Part shown: one piece after another, positions 46,345 through 58,331 of the stretch
How the letters are laid out: every line of letters begins with the position of its first letter
Numbering within the stretch: position 1 is the stretch's first letter
Source of the DNA: Sanguinoderma infundibulare
Lineage: Eukaryota; Basidiomycota; Agaricomycetes; Polyporales; Polyporaceae
Direction: 5' to 3'
DNA: 64,000 nucleotides
Assembly (NCBI GenBank): GCA_032821775.1
Contig: JAVLRN010000011.1
Span: 496,001 to 560,000, forward strand
Made by a program: the position numbers and the translations under genes
The notes under the pieces: generated by a model
The model's input: the letters and a program-made list of their open reading frames with translations, nothing else
The model's database searches: none
Told to the model about the DNA's origin: nothing

Positions 46345-48246
46345 CTACTCGTCCTCCTCGATCCCGGCGGGACGGGTGATCGTCGAGACGTCGACGCCGG
46401 GCAGCGGCCACCTGCGCGCGAACACGCGGACCTCCTTGCGGAGGTCGGCGACCTGCTGCGCGCCGACCTTGCCGTCGGAGGGCGTGGTCGCGACGCGGAC
46501 AAAGTCCTTGAGGAGCTTGCTGCCCGCCTCCTTCTGGAGGGTGAGCGAGAGCTGGACGGCGCGGTGGAGGAAGTCCGCGACGGCCTTCATGTCGTCCTCG
46601 GTCATGTTGCGCGAGGTCAAGGCGGCGGTGCCGAGGCGGATCCCGCCGGGCACCTGCGCGTTGGTGTCGCCCGAGACGGCGTTCTCTGCGGAAAATGCGG
46701 CGTGGGGTGTAAGAATAGGAATGGAGGGCACGGAAGGAGAGGTCCAGGACAAGGACAGAGATACGCACTGTTGATGGTGATGCCGACGATGTCGCAGAGC
46801 TTCTCGAGCTTGGAGCCGGTGAGACCGAGCGGGCGGAGGTCCCAGAGGACAAGGTGGTTGTCCGTCCCGGACGTCTGGAGCTTGTAACCACGGGCGACGA
46901 GCTCCGAGCCGAGCGTCGACGCGTTCGCGATCACCTGCTTCGCGTACGCCTTCCACGTCGGCTGGCAGGCCTGGAGGAGGGCGGTGGCGACACCGGCGAT
47001 AGTCTGCAAGCAAACACACGTCAGCTCGTCCATTTGCTCGGCGCGTGAAAAACCGACGAACGTTGTTGTGCGGGCCACCCTGGCACGCAGGGAAGACGGC
47101 CTCGTTCACGCGCTTCTCGAGGTCCTTCGCCTTCTCCGAGTCCCGCCTGAAGAAGATGAGGCCCGCGCGCGGCCCACGGAGCGTCTTGTGCGTCGTCGTC
47201 GTGACAACGTCGCAGTACTGGAACGGGTCCGCGAGCTCGCCCGCGGCGACGAGGCCGCTGGTGTGCGCGATGTCGGCCATGAGGAACGCGCCGTGCTCGT
47301 CCGCGATCTCGCGGAGCGCCTTGTAGTCCCAGTCGCGCGGGTACGCGGACGCGCCGCAAATGAGGAGGCGCGGCTTGTAGATCTTGGCGAGCTTCGCGAC
47401 GCCCTTGTAGTCGATCAGCTGCGTTGCTGGGTCGAGCGCGTAGGGCAGGGACTGGAAGTAGATCGAGGACGCCGTCATCTTCTTCTTCGCGGTCTGTCCA
47501 ATGGAGTCAGTCATTGGCGGGCTGGGTGGACGGCAGACGAGAGGTGGGCGTACATAGTATCCGTGCGTCAGGTGACCGCCATCTGGGAGACCAAGACCCA
47601 TCAGACGGTCCTGAGGCTGGATGAGCGCAGTTAGCGCGGCGAAGTTGGCAGTCTAATGAACACCACGCGTGGGGGAGATGCGCATCAGTCAATTTCACGG
47701 GGACGGAACGGAAGGACGGGATCGCGGGATCACGTACGGAGCCGGAGTAGGGCTGGACGTTGACGCCCCACTGGGCGGCGTCGAGGTGGAACGCCTGGAG
47801 GGCCCGCTTCTGGCAGAGGAGCTCGAGCTCGTCGACGTACTCGTTGCCGCCGTAGTACCGCGCATTGGGGAGGCCCTCCGAGTACTTGTTGGTGAGGATC
47901 GAGCCGTTGGCCTCCATCGTGGCCCGGCTCGTCAAGTTCTGTGTTCCGCAGAGTGAGGAAGGTGATAAGCAAAAGCCAGGACGGCCAGAGACGCACCTCG
48001 GACGCGATCAGCTCCAGGCCGGAGAACTGCCTCCACGTCTCCTTGTCGATGATGTTCTGCACCTCAGGGTCGACCTCCGCGAGCGGCGCGTACAGGCTCT
48101 TGTTCTGGAAGAGATAGATCAGCCGGCCACCAGGACGCACACCCGAAGCCGCGACTCACGAAATCGGGAGTGTTAGCCATCGTTCTGGACAGCGGTGCGC
48201 GCAGGAGGGAGGTGGTGCGGATGGGACGAGCGAGGAGGCGGAACAT
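46345..48246 (-). CDS. SHMT: Serine hydroxymethyltransferase, with both mitochondrial and cytosolic start codons
   Basis: PLP enzyme converting serine and tetrahydrofolate to glycine and 5,10-methylene-THF. Exons (minus): 48246-48160, 48104-47997, 47938-47738, 47652-47554, 47493-47062, 47003-46769 and 46685-46345; all junctions phase-consistent, 500 residues from the first ATG. Motifs: [35 protein letters not shown], the PLP-lysine strand [20 protein letters not shown], and NKNAVSGD...[14 protein letters not shown]. The first 22 residues, [20 protein letters not shown] plus RT, are Arg-rich and acid-free, like a mitochondrial presequence. A second in-frame ATG at 48180 (MANTPDF) has a better context (A at -3, G at +4) than the first (T at -3). 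One gene may therefore make both isoforms by leaky scanning. Confidence 0.95.
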
Positions 48247-48843
48247 TGAAAAAAATCGACGGCGCTGGTGCTATAAAGTCAATCTGCCTTTGCCAATCGA
48301 AAGTTTCGCCACGACCCCGTCACGTGCCCGTGCCCTTGACTCGACCTCAGTCTCTTGCCTCGTTCTTCGCGTGCGCACCGACTTATAGCACCGCGGTGCA
48401 TTCCGGTATGGCAGCAATAAGCCGCAAGCACACGCCGGGGGCGAATCGTTCGATGCGCATGTTTTTACGGCAGTGTGTACACCTGGCACCGTACAACACG
48501 CGAGGGAGGACCCGAACAGTTAGGTAATAGTACGAAGATGATGGTGGTACAACATCGGCTGTAGAGTATAGCGTAACAGAGCATCGAGCAACAGCGTGTG
48601 TAACATACAAAATACATAAATGCGCGCATAGTGATGATGATGATGATGAACGCGAACGATGATGACAGAGATCCAGATGCGACGACATGGCCTTCCAATC
48701 CAGCCAACCACCAACCCAAAATCCAGAGCGGAGCGATTAAAAACAGCGGATCGGCGGCGGGGTATATGATGGAGGAAGCGACAGTCCACCGTCCGAAACC
48801 AGACCGAAAAAATAACCCGAAAAAAACGAAAGACGAGACACCA
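48247..48843. other. Intergenic region with (GAT)n tract
   Basis: Between SHMT start and esterase end, both minus strand. A trinucleotide run (ATGATGATGATGATGA) lies at about 48,632-48,649. No gene seen. Confidence 0.55.
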
Positions 48844-51037
48844 TCACCACCTCGGCCGCGAGTCCGCCGGCGGCCCATTGCACAGCTCGACCCCGAGCTT
48901 CTGCACGAGCTCGATTCCAAGCGGCTCCAACGCCTCCCTCCACACCCGCGTCCGCCGACGCGCCTCGAAGATGCTCATGCTCCGCTCGCCCGTCTCGCCC
49001 TCGGGCCCGAACACGAACACCCGCTCCTCGCGCCATGGCGCCTCCCCGTACGCGAACGCGAGCCACCGCTCCTGCACCGCGTTCCGCACGCGTGAGTACG
49101 TCCAGTCGTCCACGACCGGCATCGCCCAGTCCGCATCGTACTCGTATCGCGGGCACCCGCCGTCGGAGCTACTCGACGACGTCGAGAATGACGTCTTGGT
49201 GATCATGCATTCGTCGTCGTCCGAGTCGTCGTCCGAGTAGTAGCACCCGTTCTCATCCGGGACGAGCTCGCAGTCGTAGAACGAAGGGGACGAGAGCGCC
49301 GGTAGCGGCACGTTGTCGAAGAGGTACATCAGGTCCACTCCGTGGTGCGGCACGCCCCGCGAAGGGCCCTCCTGGTCGAAGACGTAACGCCACACGCCCT
49401 GCCCACCGCGCTCGGTCCGCAAGCTCGACGCGAGCAACTCCGTGGGCCACGCGAACCGCGTGTCGTTGATGAGTTCCAAAATCCGATCCGGCAACTCGTC
49501 CGCGGGCGTGGCGGCGCTGATGTCGTACAACCGCAGGATCGTGTTCGCCTTCGTGATCGACTGGCAGATCGCGCGTATCCGCTTGACGGCGCCGGTAGAC
49601 GTCCAGAGCGAGGCCGGAAGAGACCAAAGCAAGGATTCCGCGCCGCAGTCGCCAACGAGTATCGGCTGGTGAACATGCCTAGGATGAGGTATCCTCGAGC
49701 GGGAGCGGGACCGAGAATGTGTGCGCAGATGGTGAGCGCCCTTCAGGTGATGCGCCATGCTGAGATGTGATGCGTGGTGTGCCGCCATAGAGCCGTCCGC
49801 AGGATCCGACACCAAAGTCCCAGACCAGCCTTTGCGGAAGAAGACGCCGTCGTCCGTAGCGCGAACGTTCTGGCCTAGCATCACGAGCTTCTCCACAGGA
49901 ACCTGGCGCAGCTCCTCGACGCTCTGCACGCGCAGCGCCGCCATCGTCTTGCCGAGCTGCCAGCCGGCGGAGTGGACGTTCGGAACCTCCAGGTCCACGA
50001 TTGCGCTCTGCACGATCGTGCGCTGGAAACGCGGCGCGACCTCGTTCGCGGATGAGTGCAGGTGGCACAAGATATCGCCCGCGCCCGTGGATTCGCCGAA
50101 GAGCGTGACGTTGTTCGGGTTCCCGCCGAAGGGCCGGATGAAGCGATGCACCCACTCCATTGCCCTCCTTTGGTCCCGAAGGCCTAGAACACGACATAGA
50201 CAGTAAGCAGCGAAGCGAGACCAACGCAGAGGAGTAGGTGACGCACCATAGTTGCCCACGCCCTCATCACCTGCAGCAGCATTGTCATCGCGCAGAGCCG
50301 GGCTGGCCGCAAAGCCAAGCAGACCCAGGCGGAAGCTAGATGGTCAAGTTTAGCCCCCGCTGGCAGCGCTCGAAACGAACGCAAGGCGCACAGAATCGGA
50401 ACCGAGAGAAACACTTACTTGATCGACACGACGACGACGGGCTTGCCGACCTGGATGCTCTTCTGGACAAGCGGGCCAGCGTCGGTCACCCAGTTCGCGC
50501 CGGAGCCCCGGTTCCCACCCCTGGGGCATTTACCACGATCAATGAGACCGCTGTCGCGAGGACGACACGGGGGAAGGGGGCTTACCCATGGATCCAGAGC
50601 ATGACTGGCAAATGCGAGTCAGGCGTCGCGTCCGCTGGACATGTGATGTTGAGGTTAAGGCAGTCGAATTCGGACTGCTCCAACGCCTGGTTGGGGATGC
50701 AGTCCTCGGTGAGGTTGAAGAGCTCCTCTTCGACGCTCTTGAATTTTGGTTGAGGGCAAATCGGGCTGCAAACGGACGAGGTTAAGGCTGACGCTTATAC
50801 GACGGATATGGATATGAACACGTACCCATTTCGAGAGCATTCAGTTAATGGGGGGTAGCGCGTGAAGATCTTTGACTGGCGGAAGCGGGCGGGTATGGTG
50901 CCATATCTGATGCCGAGGTACTGGTGAACTGGTGCGTCAGGGGTCGAAACCTGGTGGACGACACCAGTGAAAGTGGTCTTGAGGTCCTCGTGGAGGACGA
51001 CGGGTTCCTGAACATTGTCGAGGATTTTGGCAATCAT
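48844..51037 (-). CDS. Type-B carboxylesterase/lipase (COesterase family)
   Basis: Predicted 640-residue alpha/beta hydrolase. Exons (minus) 51037-50826, 50765-50586, 50520-50419, 50335-50247 and 50183-48844, all GT-AG and in frame. QYLGIRYGTIPARF is the family N-terminal signature; CLNLNITCP and MLWIHGGGNRGSGANW give the oxyanion hole; NPNNVTLFGESTGAGD is the nucleophile elbow (Ser). RGVPHHGVDLMYLF carries the likely catalytic His. There is no obvious signal peptide at this start; an extra upstream exon is possible. Oddities: a His/Ser/Arg-rich insertion after residue ~330 (HSRSRSRSR) and an Asp/Ser-rich insertion (YYSDDDSDDDE) late in the protein, both unusual for the family and likely surface loops. 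Confidence 0.88.
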
Positions 51038-53730
51038 CGCTGACGCTGCAGGAAGGCGCTGAGACCGGTAATCGTGCAGGTGCGCAGGGTGTATGCGAGT
51101 GCGAGCGCGGGGTAGGAAGTAGAGGGAGGAGTGCGGAGGCGGGGGAGAGTGGGGTCATGCTCACGGGATCCTGGATTTGTACTCGCGACGCAAGAGCGCA
51201 TCCGCCAGCGGTCGATCGACCCTTTTCCGGAGAGGAGGAGCAAGAAACTACAGGCTTGCGCTCGAAGAGGCAATTGATCCATGCCAGCTATTCAATGCAG
51301 TGTTCGCAGCGAGGGCGGCTATCGCCGAGAACCTGCGTCAACAGAGCACAACAGGCGCACCGACCGGCCGTAGAATGGACTCGAACTTTTCTCGTCCATG
51401 CGACTGGGTCCCCGGCTGTCTGGGCATCATATTTGACATCAGGGTTACGAATGTCTCCTGAATGTTGGCTCCGACTTCATCCGACGCCCAGGGCGTCCGT
51501 CACGCGATAACCTAACGAGGCCCTCGCAGTCACTGCGAACGTTCCAGACCCTAGGTTCAGAAGAAGTTAGAAGTTTTATCGAAGTGAAGGAACATGAAAC
51601 GCACGAGCAGCGTGAGCGTGGAGCACGAATGTTAGGCAGCACTACGGACGAATGTGCCTTGGGTTTATCCGAGCGTCGGCGTCCGTGTCCTAGGACGTAA
51701 ACGAGATGCGGTTTAACTATCCCGGGCTGTCATCTGCTGATGGTCCAAAAGGTGCAGAAAGATTGCTCCTTCAGACCCGATTGGGCGCAATGAGCATCCA
51801 TACGCGAAGGGAAGATCGGAAGGAGTAGAACGGGGACATACATCCGGAAGCCGCCAAACGGCTGACAGCCACACAATGAAAAGACGTCTCTCTCACATCT
51901 TACAGCGACCATATTGGACCGGCTGTAGTTCGGGCGAGGCATAGAGCAGGATACATTGCGGCGGAAGACGTATGTATCACAGCGCTTTCCACTACATAAC
52001 CTAGACGATAACGTGTTCAATGAATGTTGCCTCAACTAGTACGTAACAAGGACCTACCCATCCCCACGTACACCAGGGATAGCGCGGGGTACGTACCGGT
52101 TTCTCCGGTGCACGCATGGTTGTGGCCACCACCATAAGTGTCGCGAAGCGCGAAGGCGGCGTACACGCTCAATGCGTGTGTGGCAGGTTCGATGGCTTCT
52201 ACGCTTAAAAAGAGAACAAGTTAGCTTAGAACGAAGAGCGATTGCATTGAGTGGATCTCACATGAGGTCACAGAGCTATATAAGTTCTCGACTGATACAT
52301 GAAAACGGCACCCAAGGATTCCTTACCTGAGAGACATGTTGGACCACCTGCACTACGTGCACGCCGTTGAACAGAGCTGTCGTATGAGGGTGTCATATGC
52401 GGAGCATCTCGGTCGCGAGGGTAGTCGCGAGATGGACATCAAAGACAAGGGTCCAAGGGACGACCGCGCAGTCCAGAAGGCGATAACCAGACCGACGTCA
52501 GCAGGGGACATTCCCAGCGCGCATCCTTGCTTCTGGCGAGATGAATACGCGCTGGGAAGTTACGATATCGCGGCCATCCACGGACGATCCTCGGGAACGC
52601 AGCAAAACGCAGATCCAGGCGCATATAGTGACCAAAGTCAAGGGGCGGGGACGGGGTGCATTGGGAAGAAGAACCAGAGACACGGGGGGAAACGGCCGAC
52701 CTATATAGCGATGCGACAGGACTTGCGCCTTTTACGTCGGTCGCTCGTCCGTCAGGCGGGAGAGCGTTCTGGGGTGCATTGTGGCCACTCTACCTTTGCA
52801 TGCGAGTGGGCGTCGAGTGCTAATCGTGGAACGGGGTTGCTTCTCGACCCGTTATCGGACGCTGGTGCGTTCCATCGCTGAACGGGTAGCACGTCGAGTA
52901 GGGGGTCTGTGTTCGTGTTCAAGAAGGGATGGTGGGGGTTCGGAGGAAAGGAAGAGTTGCGGTGGTTTGAAACGTTTCAAGGACGCCCTCGCAACGGCGC
53001 GACGGGAGCACCATTTTGGGATGGGCGGGTGGCGCGGCGGGCCGATTGCGATCGAGGTGCGGGGATGGCGCTCATCGCACCCGATTCGCTCAGGCAGAGC
53101 GAGTCGCGGCACGCATTCGACTCGCAGTCAGTGACACGGTGAGCTTCGACCATGAGTGGATGTTGGTGGTAGATGTCAAGAGTGAGGTGGTATCAGATGC
53201 GCGGCCGATGCGTATAATCGATGATGGTATGGGAGGTGGACTCAAAGCGTCTCACGCCCATCGTCGGCACTGCGGCATCATCATATAGTCCCCCGAGCAT
53301 GGACTCCCTTGCTGATACTTATCGACGATGTAAACTTGAAGCTTGATGCTTGAAGGCGTCCGCCCTCAATTTCTTGTGAAAGTCAACAAAACGAACCACC
53401 CACAAACGGATTCAGAGTAAACCACCAATTTGGGTTAACGTAATAATAAGTACAACCGGTCTGCGGAGTCATGTATACCTCCTCAAGACGCTGCGATCTC
53501 AACATGTAGCTTGGATGTCAAGCCCAGTTGCGAGATACTGGTAGGCAAACGTGTATCTCGGTAGAAGTAAGCGTCTGCCAGAGGGCGTTTGCGATCAGTG
53601 CGACCGCACCGAGAGAATTGCTCCTCAGGGTTCCCGTATCCATCAAACGAGGGAAATGCACGAGATTACATTGATTGTGTAAGTCTACAACGTACATACG
53701 CACGGGTTCGGTACATACCAGCGCCGTCTC
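51038..53730. other. 2.7 kb without a supported gene
   Basis: Between the 5' end of the esterase and the 3' end of SRP19, both minus strand. Open frames (for example 52336-52881, +) have no motif, codon bias or spliced continuation. A CTTGAAG-type repeat cluster lies at 53,334-53,355. Confidence 0.5.
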
Positions 53731-54822
53731 CTAGCCTCGTACACGCACGACCTTCCGCTTGCCCTTACCGCCGCCACCTCCGCCACCGAGACCAGGCGCA
53801 GCCTCTGCGTTCATCCCTGCCTTCACCGTCTCTATCAACACCCCGGAAGGAAGCGCAGGCGAATAGGGCGAAATCCGGCTTGTGAGCTGCGGCCAGGGTT
53901 GGGGAGGCGAGGGCACCTTGGTGGGACGCTTTGTTCCGGGGGACGGTGAGATGGTTGTATTTGATACGGACGTCGCCTTCGATCCGCTCTTTGCGGGCTG
54001 CTTCCCCTTGAGCGGGGTCGAGGGCGCAGGAGCAAGAGGCTCGGTCGTCTGCGGAGTGGGATCGGTGTCATATGGGGGCTTGGGGACGTTATCGGGCTTG
54101 AGCATCTGGATCTGGAACGAGATCATCTCCAGCAGCTGCTTCTCTGGACACAAGACGCGGATAATTAGCATATGAAAGCCTAACGCAAACGGGGCTGGCG
54201 TGCGCAGAAAATATGAAAGGGAGACGTAGACGTACTGGTCTTGATCGCGGGGTTAACCAGCCGTCCGTCCTTCTTCCACTGCACGCGCACGCGACCAGGG
54301 TTCTCCCAATCGCGCGGGTGCGCCTTGTGCACCTCGTGTAGCGTCCCCAACCCCAAACGGTTCGTCGCATCCGCAATGTCCTTGCTGAGCGGCCACCACA
54401 CGCTCTTGGCCCGAGCTATGCGCCGCTCTCCTCTTCCCGACGGACGCTTCGCATCGATGTATATGGGATAGATGCACGTCCACCTAAAGGCAGCGTCCAG
54501 TTGTTGCCATCCGCACGCGCACGGGCGCACGGCGCGGATTGTGTTTGAGATAGGTTATGAGAACGTACTTCTTGTACGGTGTCAAGTCCGTCACCGTCTT
54601 GCCCGCGTCTCCACCGGTCCCTGGCCTGAACTGCGGCAATGACGGGGATGCGGGACCCGCATGGGGCTCGAGCAGGGTCGGCGCGTCGTCCTCGTCCTCC
54701 GAGGCGTCCAGCTCCTCGAGGATGGCGCCTCGGGCACCGGTGTTTGGGAGAGGCTTGGTCGGGAGAGGGAGATCGGTGTCATCGTCGAACTCTTCCTCCA
54801 CGACTGCAGCGCGCCGAGACAT
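53731..54822 (-). CDS. SRP19: Signal recognition particle 19 kDa subunit (SRP19/Sec65)
   Basis: Predicted 304-residue RNA-binding subunit that helps assemble SRP RNA with SRP54 for co-translational targeting to the ER. Exons (minus) 54822-54569, 54483-54236 and 54143-53731. The core is unmistakable: WTCIYPIYIDAKRP, GERRIARAKSVWWPLSKDIA, LGLGTLHEVHKAHPRDWENP, GRVRVQWKKDG and KKQLLEMISFQIQMLKP. Fungal-type extensions flank it: an acidic N-terminal ~80 residues and a Pro/Ser/Thr/Lys-rich tail ending GGGGGGGKGKRKVVRVRG. Divergent from the DUF4336 gene with a shared 0.55 kb promoter. Confidence 0.95.
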
Positions 54823-55374
54823 GGGGCCTGATCAAAAGGGTTGTACGTATGCCGGGTGCGTGTGGTGATGCAGGGATTCTGTGCCGTGAAAGCGAGGAAG
54901 GGGCAAAGGTCGTGGCCGCGAGAAGATGATGAGCACCCTGTGCGCCTCTCCGATCGCCGTCAACGGCCCTTTGGCGCTCGTGTGCCCGCCCATTCGTACT
55001 AGTACTCCGACGGCCTCCATTTGCACTGTCATCGCTCTCTGCGACACCGAGCGGCCTGGCGCTGTCGGAGGTCTCTTTGCGCCTCTCCAATCCATAGCTG
55101 CGGTCAAAGGGACACTGATCGACTACCGGTAGCTCATAGTGGCCTGACCCGAGTCAATGCTTCGATGTCCGCCATCATCGCCGTCATGATATTATGGAAA
55201 ATCGTACCTGTCTCTCAGTACACCGTCGCCTCCGAGAATCTATATACCGGAGGCTTCGGGGCATTGCCAACAGCGCTCGTCAAGACAGGCTTCCCTTCCA
55301 CCCATCCCACTTAAACTTCGCCAGCGTACGCGCTCTCGACTCAATAATTCATCCACATCCCCCTTGCGCTCACC
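54823..55374. promoter_or_regulatory. Shared divergent promoter region
   Basis: 552 bp between the start codons of SRP19 (-) and the DUF4336 gene (+). No TATA box stands out on either strand. A bidirectional promoter is inferred only from layout. Confidence 0.45.
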
Positions 55375-56654
55375 ATGTCAGATATCGTCATTAGAGAGGT
55401 GAGCATGTTTTCAGCCTCCAGCGGAGGTCCGTGGAGACTGATAACGTTTGCCCATATGTTCAAGGTTACCAAAAACGTCTGGACGTTCTCGAGGTTGGTG
55501 CAGTATTCCTACCTCGCTCCGTCTCATAACGAACTCAACGTCCCGTCCGCAGACCGTTCACACTCTTGAGAATATTCCCCGTCGGCGGCCGGTCGACTGC
55601 GATTAGGCTCGAATCCGGGGACGTTTGGATCTTGGCTTCCACGCCACTCACCGACGACACGAAGCAAAAGCTCGCCGAGCTGGGCGACGTGAAGTAAGCC
55701 CCGACTCACTCCTTCGTCCGTCATGCTTTTCGCTGACATGGTGTTCAGGTATATCATTGCTGGGAATGCTTTCCATTACCTCTTCGTCAGTGAGTTTTCG
55801 ACGCTTCTGTCGAATTTTGGGCCAAATTCACTGGTGTCTACTAGAGCAATACAAGGAGGCGTACCCCGATGCGCAAGTGATCGGTCCGGAAGAGTTGCCC
55901 AAGATGAAGCAGCTTGAGTTCTCTTTGGATGGCAGTAAGTGGGACGTGTCATCGGACCCGTCGAAGAGTAACGCATTGGTGTGCATCAGCGTACGGCGCG
56001 TCTAACCCGGACCCTAAATTTGGCTACGAGGACGAAATAATCGCTTGGTTCGTCCGTCCTGACCGCTCTTGCCATGCAACGTGCTAACGCTGGCTGCAGT
56101 CACTTTTCGGGATACGCAAACAAGGACATTGCGTTCCTTCACAAGCCGTCCAAGACCGTCATTGCGGCAGACCTTCTGTTCAACAACCCGCCCACCGAGC
56201 AGGTTCGTATCAAACAACGCCACAAAGGGACTGTGTGACCTTACTCTTCATCGTATCACAGTACTCAAAGTCGAAAGATTCGCCAAAGTCTCTGCTCCTT
56301 TCAGGTTTGGTCCCGACGGGCAGGACGCTGCGGCTCTTCCTGATGTCCAAACAGGAGAACAAAGCGTAAGCCGTACCCTCCACCTCCCCGTCCTCCTCCT
56401 TGTTCGGCATCTTCCCGAGCATTCAGCTGACGGAACCCGTTCGATTCGCAGAGACATGATTCGGGACGCAAACACTGTCGCGTCTTGGGACTTTGACCGT
56501 TACATCCCCTGCCATGGGGTAAGCACTTCCTTGCGCTGACCATGTGCGCCTTGTCGTTGATCTGTTGCTAACGCGTTGACTTGGTGACCAGGACGTTATC
56601 GAGACTGGAGCAAACGCTGCGTGGAGGTCCGCATGGAGGAACTACCTCGCATGA
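55375..56654 (+). CDS. DUF4336 protein, metallo-beta-lactamase-like fold
   Basis: Predicted 239-residue protein with ten exons: 55375-55398, 55465-55493, 55553-55693, 55749-55789, 55845-55934, 55990-56047, 56100-56202, 56262-56365, 56452-56518 and 56592-56654. Every junction keeps frame. Reading: REVTKNVWTFSRPF, then SGDVWILASTPLT, YIIAGNAFHYLFVKQY, ACHFSGYANKDIAFLHKPSK, VIAADLLFNNP, and IPCHGDVIETGANAAWRS at the end. The strand order and isolated His residues recall metallo-beta-lactamase folds, but the HxHxDH metal motif is reduced (NAFHYLF), as usual in DUF4336, so hydrolase activity is doubtful. Cytosolic; function unknown. Ten exons in 720 coding bases is dense even for a basidiomycete. 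Confidence 0.88.
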
Positions 56655-58331
56655 GGTCCTGATAGCCCACAGCCGGGATCCGGATCACTTGCGGATGGCC
56701 AGAGGAGTGCTGCACATGGACACGCTGATGGTCGAGGCTCGTTGGATGTATACAAAGATCTTGTGTCTTGCTGATTCCCCACGGGGAACTCGGTCTAAGC
56801 ATTCGGTGCTTTTGATCAATTGGAGGGGTATTACTACTGCGCCATGATGGCGGTTTGCGAGTTCTCGCGACCCACCGTGCATCAGGGCACGATGACTTCC
56901 GGACCGTAACAAATGGCTAGGCTGATCTGTGACCGCCAAGATGCTAGCCGCACTCCCGTTCTGCATCCCAGTCGTTACAGCACATCTGGACTGATGGGTT
57001 GACGATCCGAGTGTCCCCTCGCTCAGCTTGGCCTTCGTTACTTGGGTCATTTTCTACAGCTAAAAAGAGGCCGAGTCGTTCATGGTGTAGCTCAACAATT
57101 AGAGACCAATGTCTACCTCACATTCGAAGATGGAGCTCCCAGCAGCTCAGCCTGCGCGTATACCATAGTAACGTATGCACTGACGTACTTTCATTTACCG
57201 CGCCGGACTCGAGCGTGGCACTGCCTCAACTTCGCGATGGCGGTGACAACCCTCCCACCTCCATCTGCATCGGCGCTATGCCAAGCCCTCCTTTTCTCGT
57301 CAGCACACTCGGACCTGTGCAGGAAGCGTTCGACTGCCGATATCGGACTGTGCAGTGTGGAGAGCGGCGGCGCGTCGCCAGGTTATGTCGGCGCTTGTAC
57401 GCGATCCCGACAGTGAATCACCGACTCGGCTCTTTACGCGTACGCTCATCCACTCATCAGCGACCTTCGTGCCTTCGGAGATCTCGGAAAGTCCGGACAA
57501 GCTGTTCGGGGTGCAACGACAAGGGTTGGAACCGGAGCAGGTATCGACGAGCGACTGAGACAAGGTGTCGGAGAGGCATTGTTGACCGTTTACATACAAC
57601 AAAGACGCGCGGTGGGAACGGAGGTCGGGTTGTAGTCAATAACCGGCTTACGCCAGGTGAAAGAAGCTTTAATAAGGCCTCCAATTGTTCCGAATGCATG
57701 CTTCATCCTTGTGTCCTACGTCACTGTCATTTTGAATGGCCAAAACGCGTTTTCCTCGCGTCCATTGTCCCCGTAGTGTCCAGTGCAGGCCGTTGTTCTG
57801 GCCAATCATGTTCTCAGGCCGATCTGTGGAGGCTCACGATGCGCAGGTAAAAAACGACCGGACGAACGGTTTCACTGCTTGAAGCTTGAAGCTCAAAGCA
57901 GCCTGCTCAATCTGTACGCGTACGGCGGCGGTGTAGGCGTTTCCAACAATCCCTCAGCTCTAGATCTCGCTTGGTCGCGTCCTTCTGAACAACACTGCTC
58001 TTGGCACTTTTGCAGTGATCGGCGCGCGAGTTTGGTTACCAAGGGACACACCACGAGGCTCCGGCCGCGCTTTTGTGTGCTTTACTATGCATGGCTTTGT
58101 GACCTGGTAGGATATAAGAGGGGGAGAGGGGGCAAGTGTTCAAGGCCATCCTCCCTTTCTTCCTCACCTCCTCCAGTCACACACCGGTTGTGTAAAGTCT
58201 CCTTGTCTGTCGCTCTCTCTTTCTTAACGAGTTTTTCAACGCGTATTCAAACGTGTGTATATCCTTCGCGTCCACCTCGATGACGACTCACCTGTTGGCT
58301 TTGGTAGGACCCCCACACACTCATTACGAAC
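56655..58331. other. Intergenic region and promoter of the secreted four-module protein
   Basis: No gene supported between 56,655 and about 58,050. A CTTGAAGCTTGAAG repeat occurs at about 57,879. A TATAAG box near 58,110 and a pyrimidine-rich leader (58,140-58,290) precede the gene at 58332. Confidence 0.5.

Noticed and set aside
52336..52881. 181-residue plus-strand frame
   Set aside because: Low-bias composition, no motif and no splice continuation.
56999..57850. 283-residue plus-strand frame, Cys/Arg-rich
   Set aside because: No CxxC spacing of a Zn2Cys6 or zinc-finger domain, no codon bias and no convincing leader. Probably chance.
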